Shown in pieces: positions 26,929 to 34,495 of a DNA stretch of 46,338 nucleotides. Each line of letters starts with the position of its first letter. Positions within the stretch are counted from its first letter, which is position 1. The position numbers and the translations under genes are program-made. Location: NCBI GenBank assembly GCA_964461135.1, contig CAYWTB010000029.1, positions 1 to 46,338 on the forward strand. Reading direction: 5' to 3'. The notes beneath the pieces were generated by a model. The model was not told the DNA's origin, did no database searches, and saw nothing but the letters and a program-made list of their open reading frames with translations. This stretch comes from RQOF01 sp964461135 (GTDB lineage: Bacteria; Calditrichota; Calditrichia; RBG-13-44-9).

Positions 26929-29571
26929 TCATTTTTTCAAATGCCGGATCACTGTGATTAGCGCCGGGTGGTATTTTTGAGGCAGGTTTTTAACCTGGGG
27001 AAGTGTATCTGTTTTACCGCCCAGAAAATTCTCAATCTCCTCCTCTCCCGGCAGTGGATTCAGATTATCCAGGTAAGCATTTATTTTCCGACGCACCCGT
27101 TCGATTACCTTCCGGTCCGAGGAAGCGGATATAATTCGGGCGCTGCGTTCGATGTCAAAATCGTTTTCCGCCAGGGTTTCAAAACAGATGCCGCGCAGGT
27201 ATTCGGTAATGGTACCGCGGTCGCGGTTTCCCAGCATCCTGGCGGTAGCGGAAATGGAAGAATGGGAAAATTCCTGTGACTGCAGCATTTCCAGCACCTG
27301 CTTTTCCAGGGGCAGGTAAGCAGAATCTGTTGCGGCCGGGAGCTGATGCCGGGTGACCTCAGCCGGCAGATCGTCGATGCGAATCATCTTTCTCTGTGCT
27401 CCCTGCGCCATGATGGCTGCCCGTCGGATGCTGTTTTCCAGTTCCCGCACATTTCCCGGCCAGGAATAATTTTTTAATACCTCCATTGCCTGACCGGAGA
27501 TTTGATCGGCCAGCTGGTAATCATATCTCAGCAGGAAGTGTTTTACCAGCGGCGGGATATCCTCCTTCCTTTCCCGCAGCGGCGGGAGGGGAATCTGAAG
27601 CCCGTTGAGCCGGTAGTAGAGATCGGGACGGAATCTTCCGGAATCCAGCTCTTTTTGCAGGTCACGGTTGCTGGCGGCAATAATCCGCACATCCACCTTC
27701 AGGCTGACCTCTCCGCCCAGCCGCTCGAAACTGCCTTCCTGCAGCACTCTTAGCAGACGGGCCTGGAATGCCGGAGTGGTTTCGGTAATTTCGTCCAGGA
27801 AAACGGTGCCGCCGTCGGCCAGTTCAAACCGCCCCCTGCGCCGGGCATGGGCGCCGGTAAAACTGCCCTTCTCATGTCCGAATAATTCGCTATCCAGCAG
27901 GTTTTCCGGCAGGGCCCCGCAGTTGACCGCCACAAACGGTTTCTTACTTCGCCGGCTGGTATTGTGGATGGTCCTGGCGATCACCTCCTTACCGGTTCCG
28001 GTTTCCCCCAGGATCAGCACCGGGATATCGTCCTCCCGGATGCGATGCACCATCTCCAGCGCGTCTTCCATCCTGCTCCCCTCTGAACGGATAATCTCCG
28101 GGAATTCCGCCGCCGCGGTTGTGGGTGCCGTTTCTCTGTAAGACTGCAAATCGCGGAGTTCACTCTCCAGCCGGAGGATGGTCTGTTTTCTTTCCTCTGC
28201 TAGTTTTTTCAGCTGCTCGGACTGCGTACCGCTGTCGGCTAATTGCTCCTGAATACCGGATAAATTTTCCCGGGCGGTTTTTAATTCATGCTCTTTTTCT
28301 GATACACTGCGTTCCAGGAGTTGCCTGCGGCTCAGCATTTCGCGCCGCTGTGCCAGGGTGTGGCTGATTAATAGCCCGGCACTTGCCGTCAGGAAGACCG
28401 CAGTGGGATAAAGCAGGGGAAGAAGTATATTTGAGCGGGAGAACAGGACGACGGCCACAATCCAGTAAAAGGCGATGACGCCCGGCAACAGGAAGGCAAT
28501 TTTCTCAAAGGTGAAAAACCGCCACAGGACAAGGGCCATAATAACGAAAACCAGCATGATCGCAACATCAATAACACCAGAAGTCTGCCGCAGGAAATTA
28601 CCGGAGATAATATTCTCTGCAACAGTAGCGTGAATGAGGCTGGCGGGCAGCAGGCCGGTCAGCGGCGTGGCTGCGGTGGATGAGACACCCGGTAAAGTAA
28701 CCCCCACAATCACCGCCTTGTCATGCAGGTCCAATGAATCCGGAAAATTTTCATAGGTCTGAAGCAGATCAATCAGACCGGTTTTGTGAATCGATTCTGT
28801 TCCGCCGAAGTGATTGAGCAGGAATAAACCATCCGGAGTAAGGGGAATTTTTATTTTTTCCCCGCCACCGGACAACAGTAAAGCATTGTTTTTAAGCAAG
28901 GGCGGGTCTGTTTTATTGAGATAGATTCCGGCCAATGCCGCTCCGAAAGATAAACGCAGGCTGTCCTTTTCCATTGCCGCGACCGGAACCCGGCGGAGTA
29001 CCGATCCGGGACCGAGATTACTGAAACCACAACCGGCGGCTTTCTCTCTGAACCGTTCATAAGGATAAACCGGCGAAACACCCCTGAAGCGGGCACCTGT
29101 ACCATCACTTTCTGCCGAGACCTTTGAAAGAGCGGTATAAGCCAGCGGTAGGCATACATTTCCGGCGCTCGCGATGAATTCGGCCAGAGCCGTGTCATAT
29201 TCCGGGTAAACCCGGTCCGCTTTATCGAACAGGACATCCAGGCCGATGGCCCTGGCCCCCCTCTGCTGCAGGATGTGAATCAGGTAGCCATAATAATCGC
29301 GGGTGATGGGCCAACCTCCCAGTTCACGGACATCATCTGGACCGATAAACACGAACAGGATCTTTTCTGAAAGCAGCCGTGAGCCGCGAAGCCTGAACAG
29401 CAGGTCAATATCTGCATCGCTGACCGCCCGATTGAAACGGAATGGCAATATCGAAAACAATATCAGGATTAATCCTGTCAGCAGGATGCCTGCCACAGGT
29501 GAAGATAATATTCCGGTATACTTCCGTGCCGATTGCTCCATTTTTGAGTCCAGCAAATTAAGAAATTGCAA
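26929..29571 (-). CDS. CHASE2 sensor fused to sigma-54 AAA+ activator
   Basis: An 880-residue membrane-bound transcription activator. Order: transmembrane helix (about 23-45), extracytoplasmic CHASE2 sensor (55-325, with 'LLFRLRG', 'GLDVLFD' and 'DKAVIVGVTLPG'), three helices (334-404), a coiled coil (410-480), then a sigma-54 AAA+ domain. The latter has Walker A GETGTGKE (522-529), the sigma-54 contact loop GSFTGA (569-574; Ser replaces the usual second-position Ala), Walker B with D593-E594, and 'WPGNVREL' (704-711). The C-terminus is not a plain Fis helix-turn-helix: 'ISATARMLGNRDRGTITEYL' (773-792) is followed by a similar helix set 'DIERSARIISASSDRKVIER' (806-825). So an outside signal is likely passed straight to DNA in one protein. 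The start is TTG at 29571 or the ATG at 29541; neither has a good ribosome site. Downstream genes on the same strand are its likely targets. Confidence 0.9.
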   Translation of the reverse strand: MQFLNLLDSKMEQSARKYTGILSSPVAGILLTGLILILFSILPFRFNRAVSDADIDLLFRLRGSRLLSEKILFVFIGPDDVRELGGWPITRDYYGYLIHILQQRGARAIGLDVLFDKADRVYPEYDTALAEFIASAGNVCLPLAYTALSKVSAESDGTGARFRGVSPVYPYERFREKAAGCGFSNLGPGSVLRRVPVAAMEKDSLRLSFGAALAGIYLNKTDPPLLKNNALLLSGGGEKIKIPLTPDGLFLLNHFGGTESIHKTGLIDLLQTYENFPDSLDLHDKAVIVGVTLPGVSSTAATPLTGLLPASLIHATVAENIISGNFLRQTSGVIDVAIMLVFVIMALVLWRFFTFEKIAFLLPGVIAFYWIVAVVLFSRSNILLPLLYPTAVFLTASAGLLISHTLAQRREMLSRRQLLERSVSEKEHELKTARENLSGIQEQLADSGTQSEQLKKLAEERKQTILRLESELRDLQSYRETAPTTAAAEFPEIIRSEGSRMEDALEMVHRIREDDIPVLILGETGTGKEVIARTIHNTSRRSKKPFVAVNCGALPENLLDSELFGHEKGSFTGAHARRRGRFELADGGTVFLDEITETTPAFQARLLRVLQEGSFERLGGEVSLKVDVRIIAASNRDLQKELDSGRFRPDLYYRLNGLQIPLPPLRERKEDIPPLVKHFLLRYDYQLADQISGQAMEVLKNYSWPGNVRELENSIRRAAIMAQGAQRKMIRIDDLPAEVTRHQLPAATDSAYLPLEKQVLEMLQSQEFSHSSISATARMLGNRDRGTITEYLRGICFETLAENDFDIERSARIISASSDRKVIERVRRKINAYLDNLNPLPGEEEIENFLGGKTDTLPQVKNLPQKYHPALITVIRHLKK

Positions 29572-29696
29572 GTCTCACTAATTATATGAATAATTTGGTA
29601 GAGAGTAAATACATTCTTGTAAATTCAGAGGGGGTTCGGTATTTTAAAAAATCGCGTTTTCGCCCTGTTATATTGCTTACGATAATTGTCTTTCTC

Positions 29697-29802
29697 TGTC
29701 ATTACCACGGAAGTGGCCACTATGTGGCGAGACATGGATGTCGTGGTAATCTCCGCGTTAAAGCGGATCCTAGGGAAGGACAATACTGCAGGAATCTCAA
29801 CA
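29697..29802. repeat. 'TGTCATTGCGAGG'-type palindromic repeat, copy 1 (divergent)
   Basis: Starts TGTCATTACCACGGAAGTGG and ends near GGAATCTCAAC, with the internal GCGGATCC(T)AGGGAAGGA stretch common to the family. The left part resembles 30390-30446. It overlaps a longer open frame in front of the GIY-YIG gene. Confidence 0.55.
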
Positions 29803-29897
29803 GAAACTACGGCGCTACCTGCGGCAATTTGATAGAATCTCCCTCTGATGTATCGGTCATTCCGGCTTTATTAAAAATCGGACTGTATATTAACTCC

Positions 29898-30161
29898 ATG
29901 AGTGAGCAATTCTATGTCTATATCATGACAAACAGTCATCATACGGTTCTTTACACGGGTATTACTAGCTGTTTAAAAAGACGAGTTTATGAACACAAGA
30001 ATAAAATGATAAAAGGATTCACATCCAGATACAATTTTAATAAACTGGTCTATTTTGAGATTTTTTCGAATTCTTACCATGCCATTTTGTGGGAGAAACA
30101 AATCAATGCCGGATCGCAGAGGAAAAAAATATTGCTGATTGAGTCGGTAAATCTGGAATAG
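29898..30161 (+). CDS. Small GIY-YIG nuclease, C-terminus cut by a stop
   Basis: 87 residues of a UvrC-like GIY-YIG domain: 'YVYIMTNSHHTVLYTGIT' (the two-stranded GIY/YIG core), the Arg in 'LKRRVYEHK', 'KLVYFEIF' and the catalytic-site Glu in 'ILWEKQINAG', then 'KKILLIESVN'. Stand-alone proteins of this family nick or process DNA and are often seen among repeats. Members normally end NPEWKDLY plus a few residues; here the reading is 'NLE', stop, then KNLYDEI. The TAG at 30159 sits where Trp (TGG) is expected, so eight residues are lost. The open frame runs back to 29586, but those extra 104 codons cross a repeat and are unlike the family, so I start at the ATG at 29898, though it has no good ribosome site. 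Confidence 0.75.
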   Translation: MSEQFYVYIMTNSHHTVLYTGITSCLKRRVYEHKNKMIKGFTSRYNFNKLVYFEIFSNSYHAILWEKQINAGSQRKKILLIESVNLE

Positions 30162-30251
30162 AAAAATTTGTATGATGAGATTTAATAGTAAGATACTGGT
30201 ATGTCGGGAATTCTCTACATATTGGTCCCTACTGGGAAAATGATAGATGGT

Positions 30252-30384
30252 AATTGTCATTGCGAAGCAGGGAGGCTGAAGCAATCCCCGCGTTAAAGCT
30301 GATCCCAGGGAAGGAATATACTGCAATAATCTTAAGGGGATTGCTTAGTCGTCCCGCAACAGCGTGACTCCTTGCAATGACAGG
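30252..30384. repeat. 'TGTCATTGCGAGG'-type palindromic repeat, copy 2
   Basis: Arms AATTGTCATTGCGAAGCAGG and GAAGCAATCCCC against GGGGATTGCTTAGTC and CTTGCAATGACAGG. The core is GCTGATCCCAGGGAAGG. This is the clearest full copy and would fold into a long hairpin. Confidence 0.75.
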
Positions 30385-30389
30385 TTTTA

Positions 30390-30446
30390 ATTGTCATTAT
30401 CCCGAAAGTGACTACCATGTAGCAGACATGGATGTTGCGACCCGGC
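30390..30446. repeat. 'TGTCATT...' repeat, partial copy
   Basis: AATTGTCATTATCCCGAAAG then GTAGCAGACATGGATGTTGC parallels the left half of copy 1 at 29697. It directly follows copy 2. Confidence 0.5.
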
Positions 30447-30568
30447 ATAACTATTTTGAAAAAGTAAATTTCATGGTTACATTAAAAAATATCTATTATT
30501 AACTGTCATCTCGTGATGATGATGAACGGTCATCCCAAGTACCATTTTTAAATAAAAGGAGGATTCAT

Positions 30569-31450
30569 ATGTCTTTATATATAATGTTTAATTATTTAAG
30601 GAAAGCGGGTCTGGTATTCCTCATTACCATCTTTCCCCTGTCGCTTTTCGCCGAAAACCCCATCCCCAATACTGGTTTTGAAAACTGGTCAGGTGATAAT
30701 CCGGTTGATTGGTTCACCAATAATCTTGCCGGTGCCTGGACACCGGTCACCCAATCCGGTAGCAGTCATTCCGGAAATTATGCCGCCAAATTGGAGGTGG
30801 TGGATTTTCAGGGGGTGCCTGTCTTCCCCGGTCTTCAATCAATGAATATGGGATTTCCGGTGTCAGAGGCCTATGCAAATTTTAGCGGATATTATCTATT
30901 CGATCCGGCGGTACCTTCCAATGTACTCAATATTGCTGTTTTTATGAGAAAAAACAGTATAGTGATGGGTCAAGGTATTATTTATCTTTCCTCGCCCCAG
31001 GTATCATACACTCAATTTAATGTGCCTATCGGCTATTTCTCTTCTGAGGTTCCGGACACTGCCTGGATCAGCATCACCCTTGCAGATACCCTATCCAATC
31101 TCACCACCGGCGGTACTGCTCTGTTTGATGATCTGGAACTGAACGGCTCGGCCACCGGAATCACTGATAATGGAAATACCGTGCCCAGCAGATTTAAGCT
31201 GGAACAAAATTATCCTAATCCGTTTAACCCGACCACCACCATCGAGTTTTCCATCCCGGAAACGGCTCTGGTTCAACTGGTGGTTTACAATCAACTGGGC
31301 GAACGGGTTGCCGGCCTGGTCAACGGTAATCTGGTAGCGGGAGTCCATCGGGTGGAATGGCAGGCGGGCGATCTACCCAGCGGGGTCTATTTTTATAAAT
31401 TGACCGCCGGTAAATTCAGCGATACCAAAAAATTTATTTTGCTGAAGTAA
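30569..31450 (+). CDS. Secreted protein with type A C-terminal sorting domain
   Basis: 293 residues: signal peptide (about 1-28, ending SLFAEN), then a beta-sandwich resembling carbohydrate-binding modules (about 30-195: 'NTGFENWSGDNPVDWFTN', 'SHSGNYAAKLEVVDF', 'GTALFDDLELNG'), and a C-terminal sorting domain (about 210-293). The latter has 'LEQNYPNPFNPTTTIEFSIP', 'LVVYNQLGERV', 'HRVEWQAGDLPSGVYFYKL' and the end FILLK. In this group the tail directs export through a type IX or related system and is usually removed or modified. The start is firm: AAAGGAGGATTCAT precedes the ATG. No catalytic domain is present, so it is a binding or structural surface protein by inference. It stands alone between repeats. 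Confidence 0.9.
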   Translation: MSLYIMFNYLRKAGLVFLITIFPLSLFAENPIPNTGFENWSGDNPVDWFTNNLAGAWTPVTQSGSSHSGNYAAKLEVVDFQGVPVFPGLQSMNMGFPVSEAYANFSGYYLFDPAVPSNVLNIAVFMRKNSIVMGQGIIYLSSPQVSYTQFNVPIGYFSSEVPDTAWISITLADTLSNLTTGGTALFDDLELNGSATGITDNGNTVPSRFKLEQNYPNPFNPTTTIEFSIPETALVQLVVYNQLGERVAGLVNGNLVAGVHRVEWQAGDLPSGVYFYKLTAGKFSDTKKFILLK

Positions 31451-31573
31451 AAAGCGGTTAATGAAAAATAAAATTATTTTATTCCGAGAATCGGAACTCA
31501 GGCCATGCGTTCCTGCTAGCAGTGGGAATTAAAGAACCCTGCTGTTTTGACTCCACTGTTCAGGTGCCACTGA

Positions 31574-31612
31574 CCTTTAACCATAAATCTTTTCACTGGA
31601 CACCTGGAGTCA
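31574..31612. repeat. Short dispersed repeat, 'CATAAATC...CTGGACAC', copy 2
   Basis: CTTTAACCATAAATCTTTTC then ACTGGACAC matches the sequence at 21832-21873. It abuts the next repeat. Confidence 0.45.
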
Positions 31613-31622
31613 GACTTTCTTA

Positions 31623-31752
31623 AAAGTCCCTTCCCAATTTTATTAGTGAAGGTTTTACGCCCTGGCCACCTGACCGCCGGTCCGGCAAAGCTGTCCCTGC
31701 TGGCGCCAGCTTGACAGGGCGACCACCAGACGGGGGATTTAGGGATGGGTAA
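31623..31752. repeat. 'TTTAGGGATGGGTAA' family, copy 2 (interrupted)
   Basis: AAAGTCCCTTCCCAATTTTA and GTGAAGG are followed, after about 80 inserted GC-rich bases, by GGGGGATTTAGGGATGGGTA. The insert (about 31654-31735) holds the palindrome CTGGCGCCAG. The copy at 22200 lacks the insert. Confidence 0.55.
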
Positions 31753-32172
31753 GCAGACAATTAGGGGAGCTTAATTAAAGCAATTTTTCCTCATCCGTCA
31801 GTAATTACCTTTAAAGATTTTTTTATTTAAATTCCGAACGTTTTGAATATTCAATAATATAAATTAACAGGCAGGCCCCGTTCGGCACTAAATCCGGTGC
31901 CGTTGCCGGAGGAAAGGCCGGTGATGCACCCATGGCCGCACGGATATTCCAAATCCCGTAGAGCAGGTGGTGACCTATGGTGCATATCGGCTGAAAAATA
32001 TGAATTTCGGTTCGCAAATACCGGCCGGGGAAGACTGAACTAAACACCCCCAAAAAACTAAATGTGGTTTTTCCGGAGATGGTAAACATGCTTAAAGACA
32101 TTTATTGGGAAATGATTTACCCGATTTTGTCGCTTGTGTTTGTGTGGTGAAATTTTGGCAAGTGGAGAATTA
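31753..32172. other. Gene-poor stretch
   Basis: No supported gene. A plus-strand run near 32035-32150 ('TELNTPKKLNVVFPEMVNML') reads like coding DNA but has several stops upstream and no start; it may be debris. A 92-codon minus-strand frame is not convincing. Confidence 0.35.
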
Positions 32173-32985
32173 ATGATGAAATCGGTCAACTATATTTTCT
32201 TTGCCCTTTTGCTTAGCTGCCCATCGTTGTTTCCGGCGCAGAATTCAGCGGAGCACCGGACGATCTGGAAGATGGTGCAACAGGATATTTTTTCGTCCGC
32301 CTACGATGCAGCGTTTGTGCTGACGGCTCCGCTGCGGTTTAGTGGCAGGGATTGGGCAATCACAGGGGCATTAGCGGGTGGCACTGCTGCTATTTTCCCG
32401 CCGGACGAACCCATCCGGGATTTTATGAAACAGCAGCACGGAAAGATTCAAGATCAAATCATGGATATTGGGCAGCGGTATGGAACGGGAGTCCTCTGGC
32501 GAATTTCCTCCGGGACTTTTTACGCCGGGGGATTGATTCTCCGAAATGATGACATTCGCACCACCGGGCGTCTTCTTTTTGAAGCGGAGCTGATGGCGCA
32601 GTTTATCAGTTCACAGGGGAAAATTCTTTTTGGCCGCAGCCGGCCTTATGAGGGAGAAGGCGCATTTAAATTCAGACCGCTGCAAGATCTGCTGGGCGCA
32701 TCGCTGCCGTCGGGACACGCCATTACCGCTTCCACTTTCGCCACGATTATGGCCCGGCGATTACACAACCTCCCGCTCGGTATAGTGCTCTATGGGCTGG
32801 CAGGAGTAACTGCCGTTTCGCGGGTGTACAATGATGCCCATTGGACTTCGGATGTCGTGCTGGGTTCGGCTCTGGGTTATTTCCTGGGAACAGGGATATG
32901 TGTGATCAATGAAAAGCCGGTGGAGAAAACACACTGGCGGATGATTCCCGCACTAAACGGATTTGCAGTGCAGTATCGTTTTTGA
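32173..32985 (+). CDS. PAP2-family phosphatase
   Basis: About 270 residues. Signal peptide or first helix ('YIFFALLLSCPSLFPAQN'), then a PAP2 acid-phosphatase core with all three motifs: 'KILFGRSRPY' (K-x6-RP), 'LPSGHAITAST' (PSGH) and 'SRVYNDAHWTSDVVLG' (SR-x5-H-x3-D). The two His residues, the Arg residues and the Asp form the catalytic centre. The family dephosphorylates undecaprenyl pyrophosphate, phosphatidate or similar lipids at the periplasmic face. Here the long pre-motif helical part and cleavable leader resemble outer-membrane-associated PAP2 enzymes of Bacteroidetes. The start is set by GTGGAGAATTA before two adjacent ATGs (32173 and 32176). An upstream in-frame start at 32134 has no ribosome site. 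Confidence 0.9.
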   Translation: MMKSVNYIFFALLLSCPSLFPAQNSAEHRTIWKMVQQDIFSSAYDAAFVLTAPLRFSGRDWAITGALAGGTAAIFPPDEPIRDFMKQQHGKIQDQIMDIGQRYGTGVLWRISSGTFYAGGLILRNDDIRTTGRLLFEAELMAQFISSQGKILFGRSRPYEGEGAFKFRPLQDLLGASLPSGHAITASTFATIMARRLHNLPLGIVLYGLAGVTAVSRVYNDAHWTSDVVLGSALGYFLGTGICVINEKPVEKTHWRMIPALNGFAVQYRF

Positions 32986-33056
32986 TTGACATAAGAAAAG
33001 GTTTGACCGAATGCAATCCGGGGGCCTCCCGCAGCTTTTCCCAGGTCTCCGGGATT

Positions 33057-33244
33057 CTAAAACAGAATATTATCTTTGTTGCCACCCGGGTGATCAACCT
33101 TCCCGGGACCTACCAGCAGCAGGAACTGACCAACGATTACATGATCCGGCACACCGCTGCCGATTATATAGTGCCGCTGATAACCAAACTCAGCTGGCCA
33201 TGCGTTTTGCCGAAGCGCTGACCCGTTCTCTGATGAATCTATAA
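33057..33244 (+). pseudogene. 3' remnant of a gene, one frameshift
   Basis: One frame reads 'VINLPGTYQQQELTNDYMIR' and 'HTAADYI' up to about 33170. The next phase continues 'AADNQTQLAMRFAEALTRSL' to the stop at 33242-33244. Together they look like the end of one protein split by a single shift near 33170. The parent family is not recognised. It begins soon after the PAP2 gene ends. Confidence 0.4.
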
Positions 33245-33254
33245 GTAAAATATG

Positions 33255-33782
33255 CTATTTCCCTCTGCTTAAAGCAAATTTGAAGAATTCGTAAATACCA
33301 GGTTCATATCCAAATCTTCGAATGGCGGCGATAATCTGTGCCCGGGAATGGGTGCCGTGGTTGGCGACGTGTAGGAGTAACTGCCACAACGGCAGTGCCA
33401 TTGAGAATCCGTTCGGGAATGAAGCAGACCAGGTTTCAGTTACATCCGCTTCTGTCAGATTTTCCAGACACGCATTTGTCTGCCGGTCAATTTCCTGCCA
33501 TTTCCGGGTCAGTTTTTCAGGGCTATCGATGTCCCGGGCAGATAATTTGAGAACAATACTTTCCTGGGCGGTCATGGATTTATCGAACCAGCAGAACCAG
33601 CCCCATTGGGTACCGAGCAGGTGCGCAAGAGTGTCTTGGATGGATCCGTTTCCGCTGCAACCAGATGCAGTCAGTTGATCCTGGTTCAATTGATACAGTG
33701 ATTTTATCAATTGTCCGGTGGCCCAGGCATTATAGGCGTAAAACATTTTTAACATTTCCAGCATCGACTCCGCATGCTCCAT
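33255..33782 (-). CDS. DinB-family protein
   Basis: About 175 residues of a DinB four-helix bundle: 'MLKMFYAYNAWATGQLIKSL' in helix 1 with the usual N-W pair, 'GSIQDTLAHLLGTQWGWF' (first metal-type His), and 'LWQLLLHVANHGTHSRAQII' (second His and the H-x3-H pattern). DinB/YfiT proteins bind nickel or zinc, and some are thiol transferases using bacillithiol or mycothiol; the specific role here is unknown. The ATG at 33782 follows AAAGGAG at good spacing; an in-frame start at 33890 is upstream of the domain and is ignored. A second DinB protein is at 44048-44587. Confidence 0.9.
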   Translation of the reverse strand: MEHAESMLEMLKMFYAYNAWATGQLIKSLYQLNQDQLTASGCSGNGSIQDTLAHLLGTQWGWFCWFDKSMTAQESIVLKLSARDIDSPEKLTRKWQEIDRQTNACLENLTEADVTETWSASFPNGFSMALPLWQLLLHVANHGTHSRAQIIAAIRRFGYEPGIYEFFKFALSRGK

Positions 33783-33956
33783 AAAATCTCCTTTATGGTA
33801 AATAATGATTCTCTTCTCAATTCCATATTTCTTTTGGGAATATAAAAAGCAATTTCTACCGATAGTCAATATTTTTTCAGGCATTATCAATGTTTATAAG
33901 TAATAAATGATGATTTATAACAATCGTCTGAAGGGCCGGACGGCACTACATGCTCA

Positions 33957-34105
33957 CCTGTCTTTACGAGGCAAGGATGCCGAAGCCTGCCTGAAGCCGG
34001 CAGGCAATCCCGGGGTGTATATAAGTACCCAGGGAAGGATTATAATGCAAGAATCCTATGGAGATTGCTTCATTCCCGGCATTTGCCGGGAATGAAGCAA
34101 TGACT
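33957..34105. repeat. 'TGTCATTGCGAGG'-type palindromic repeat, copy 3
   Basis: Left arm CCTGTCTTTACGAGGCAAGG, with a nested GCCTGCCTGAAGCCGGCAGG hairpin, core CCCAGGGAAGGATTATAATG, and right part GAGATTGCTTCATTCCCGGC to AAGCAATGACTTG. Confidence 0.65.
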
Positions 34106-34111
34106 TGTTCT

Positions 34112-34254
34112 ACCTGTCTTTGCGAGGCAGGGAGGCCGTGGCCCGGCAGCCGCCGGGCAGGCAATCTCCGCGTGAAAGCGGATCCCAGGGAGGGATAATA
34201 CTGCAAGAATCCTAAGGGGATTGCTTCGTCGCTTTAGCTTCTCGCAATGACAGG
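34112..34254. repeat. 'TGTCATTGCGAGG'-type palindromic repeat, copy 4
   Basis: CCTGTCTTTGCGAGGCAGGG with a nested GCCCGGCAGCCGCCGGGC hairpin, core GCGGATCCCAGGGAGGGATA, and right arm GGGGATTGCTTCGTCGC to TCTCGCAATGACAGG. Tandem with copy 3. Confidence 0.75.
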
Positions 34255-34495
34255 TCATAATTGTCATTATGAGATATTGAGATCACCACGTTATCTTGCG
34301 GCCACGGGACTCCCCGTGTTGACGATAATACGCGTTTTTCCCGCCGGATATATCCAAGCCTGTTTCACCAAACCAGGGGTAATATCCGCAAATTGTTAAC
34401 CTTTTTTGATCCGCTCGTGATACTTCTGTGATTTATCTATACCATCTTTAAGATATAATTAATTCAAGTTACTTATTTTAAAAGGAGGATGTTGT

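Noticed and set aside
29586..29897. Long N-terminal extension of the GIY-YIG frame
   Set aside because: It runs through a palindromic repeat and does not resemble the family, which starts at the 29898 ATG.
31823..32101. 92-codon minus-strand frame before the PAP2 gene
   Set aside because: No family, no good start site, and composition unlike neighbouring genes.
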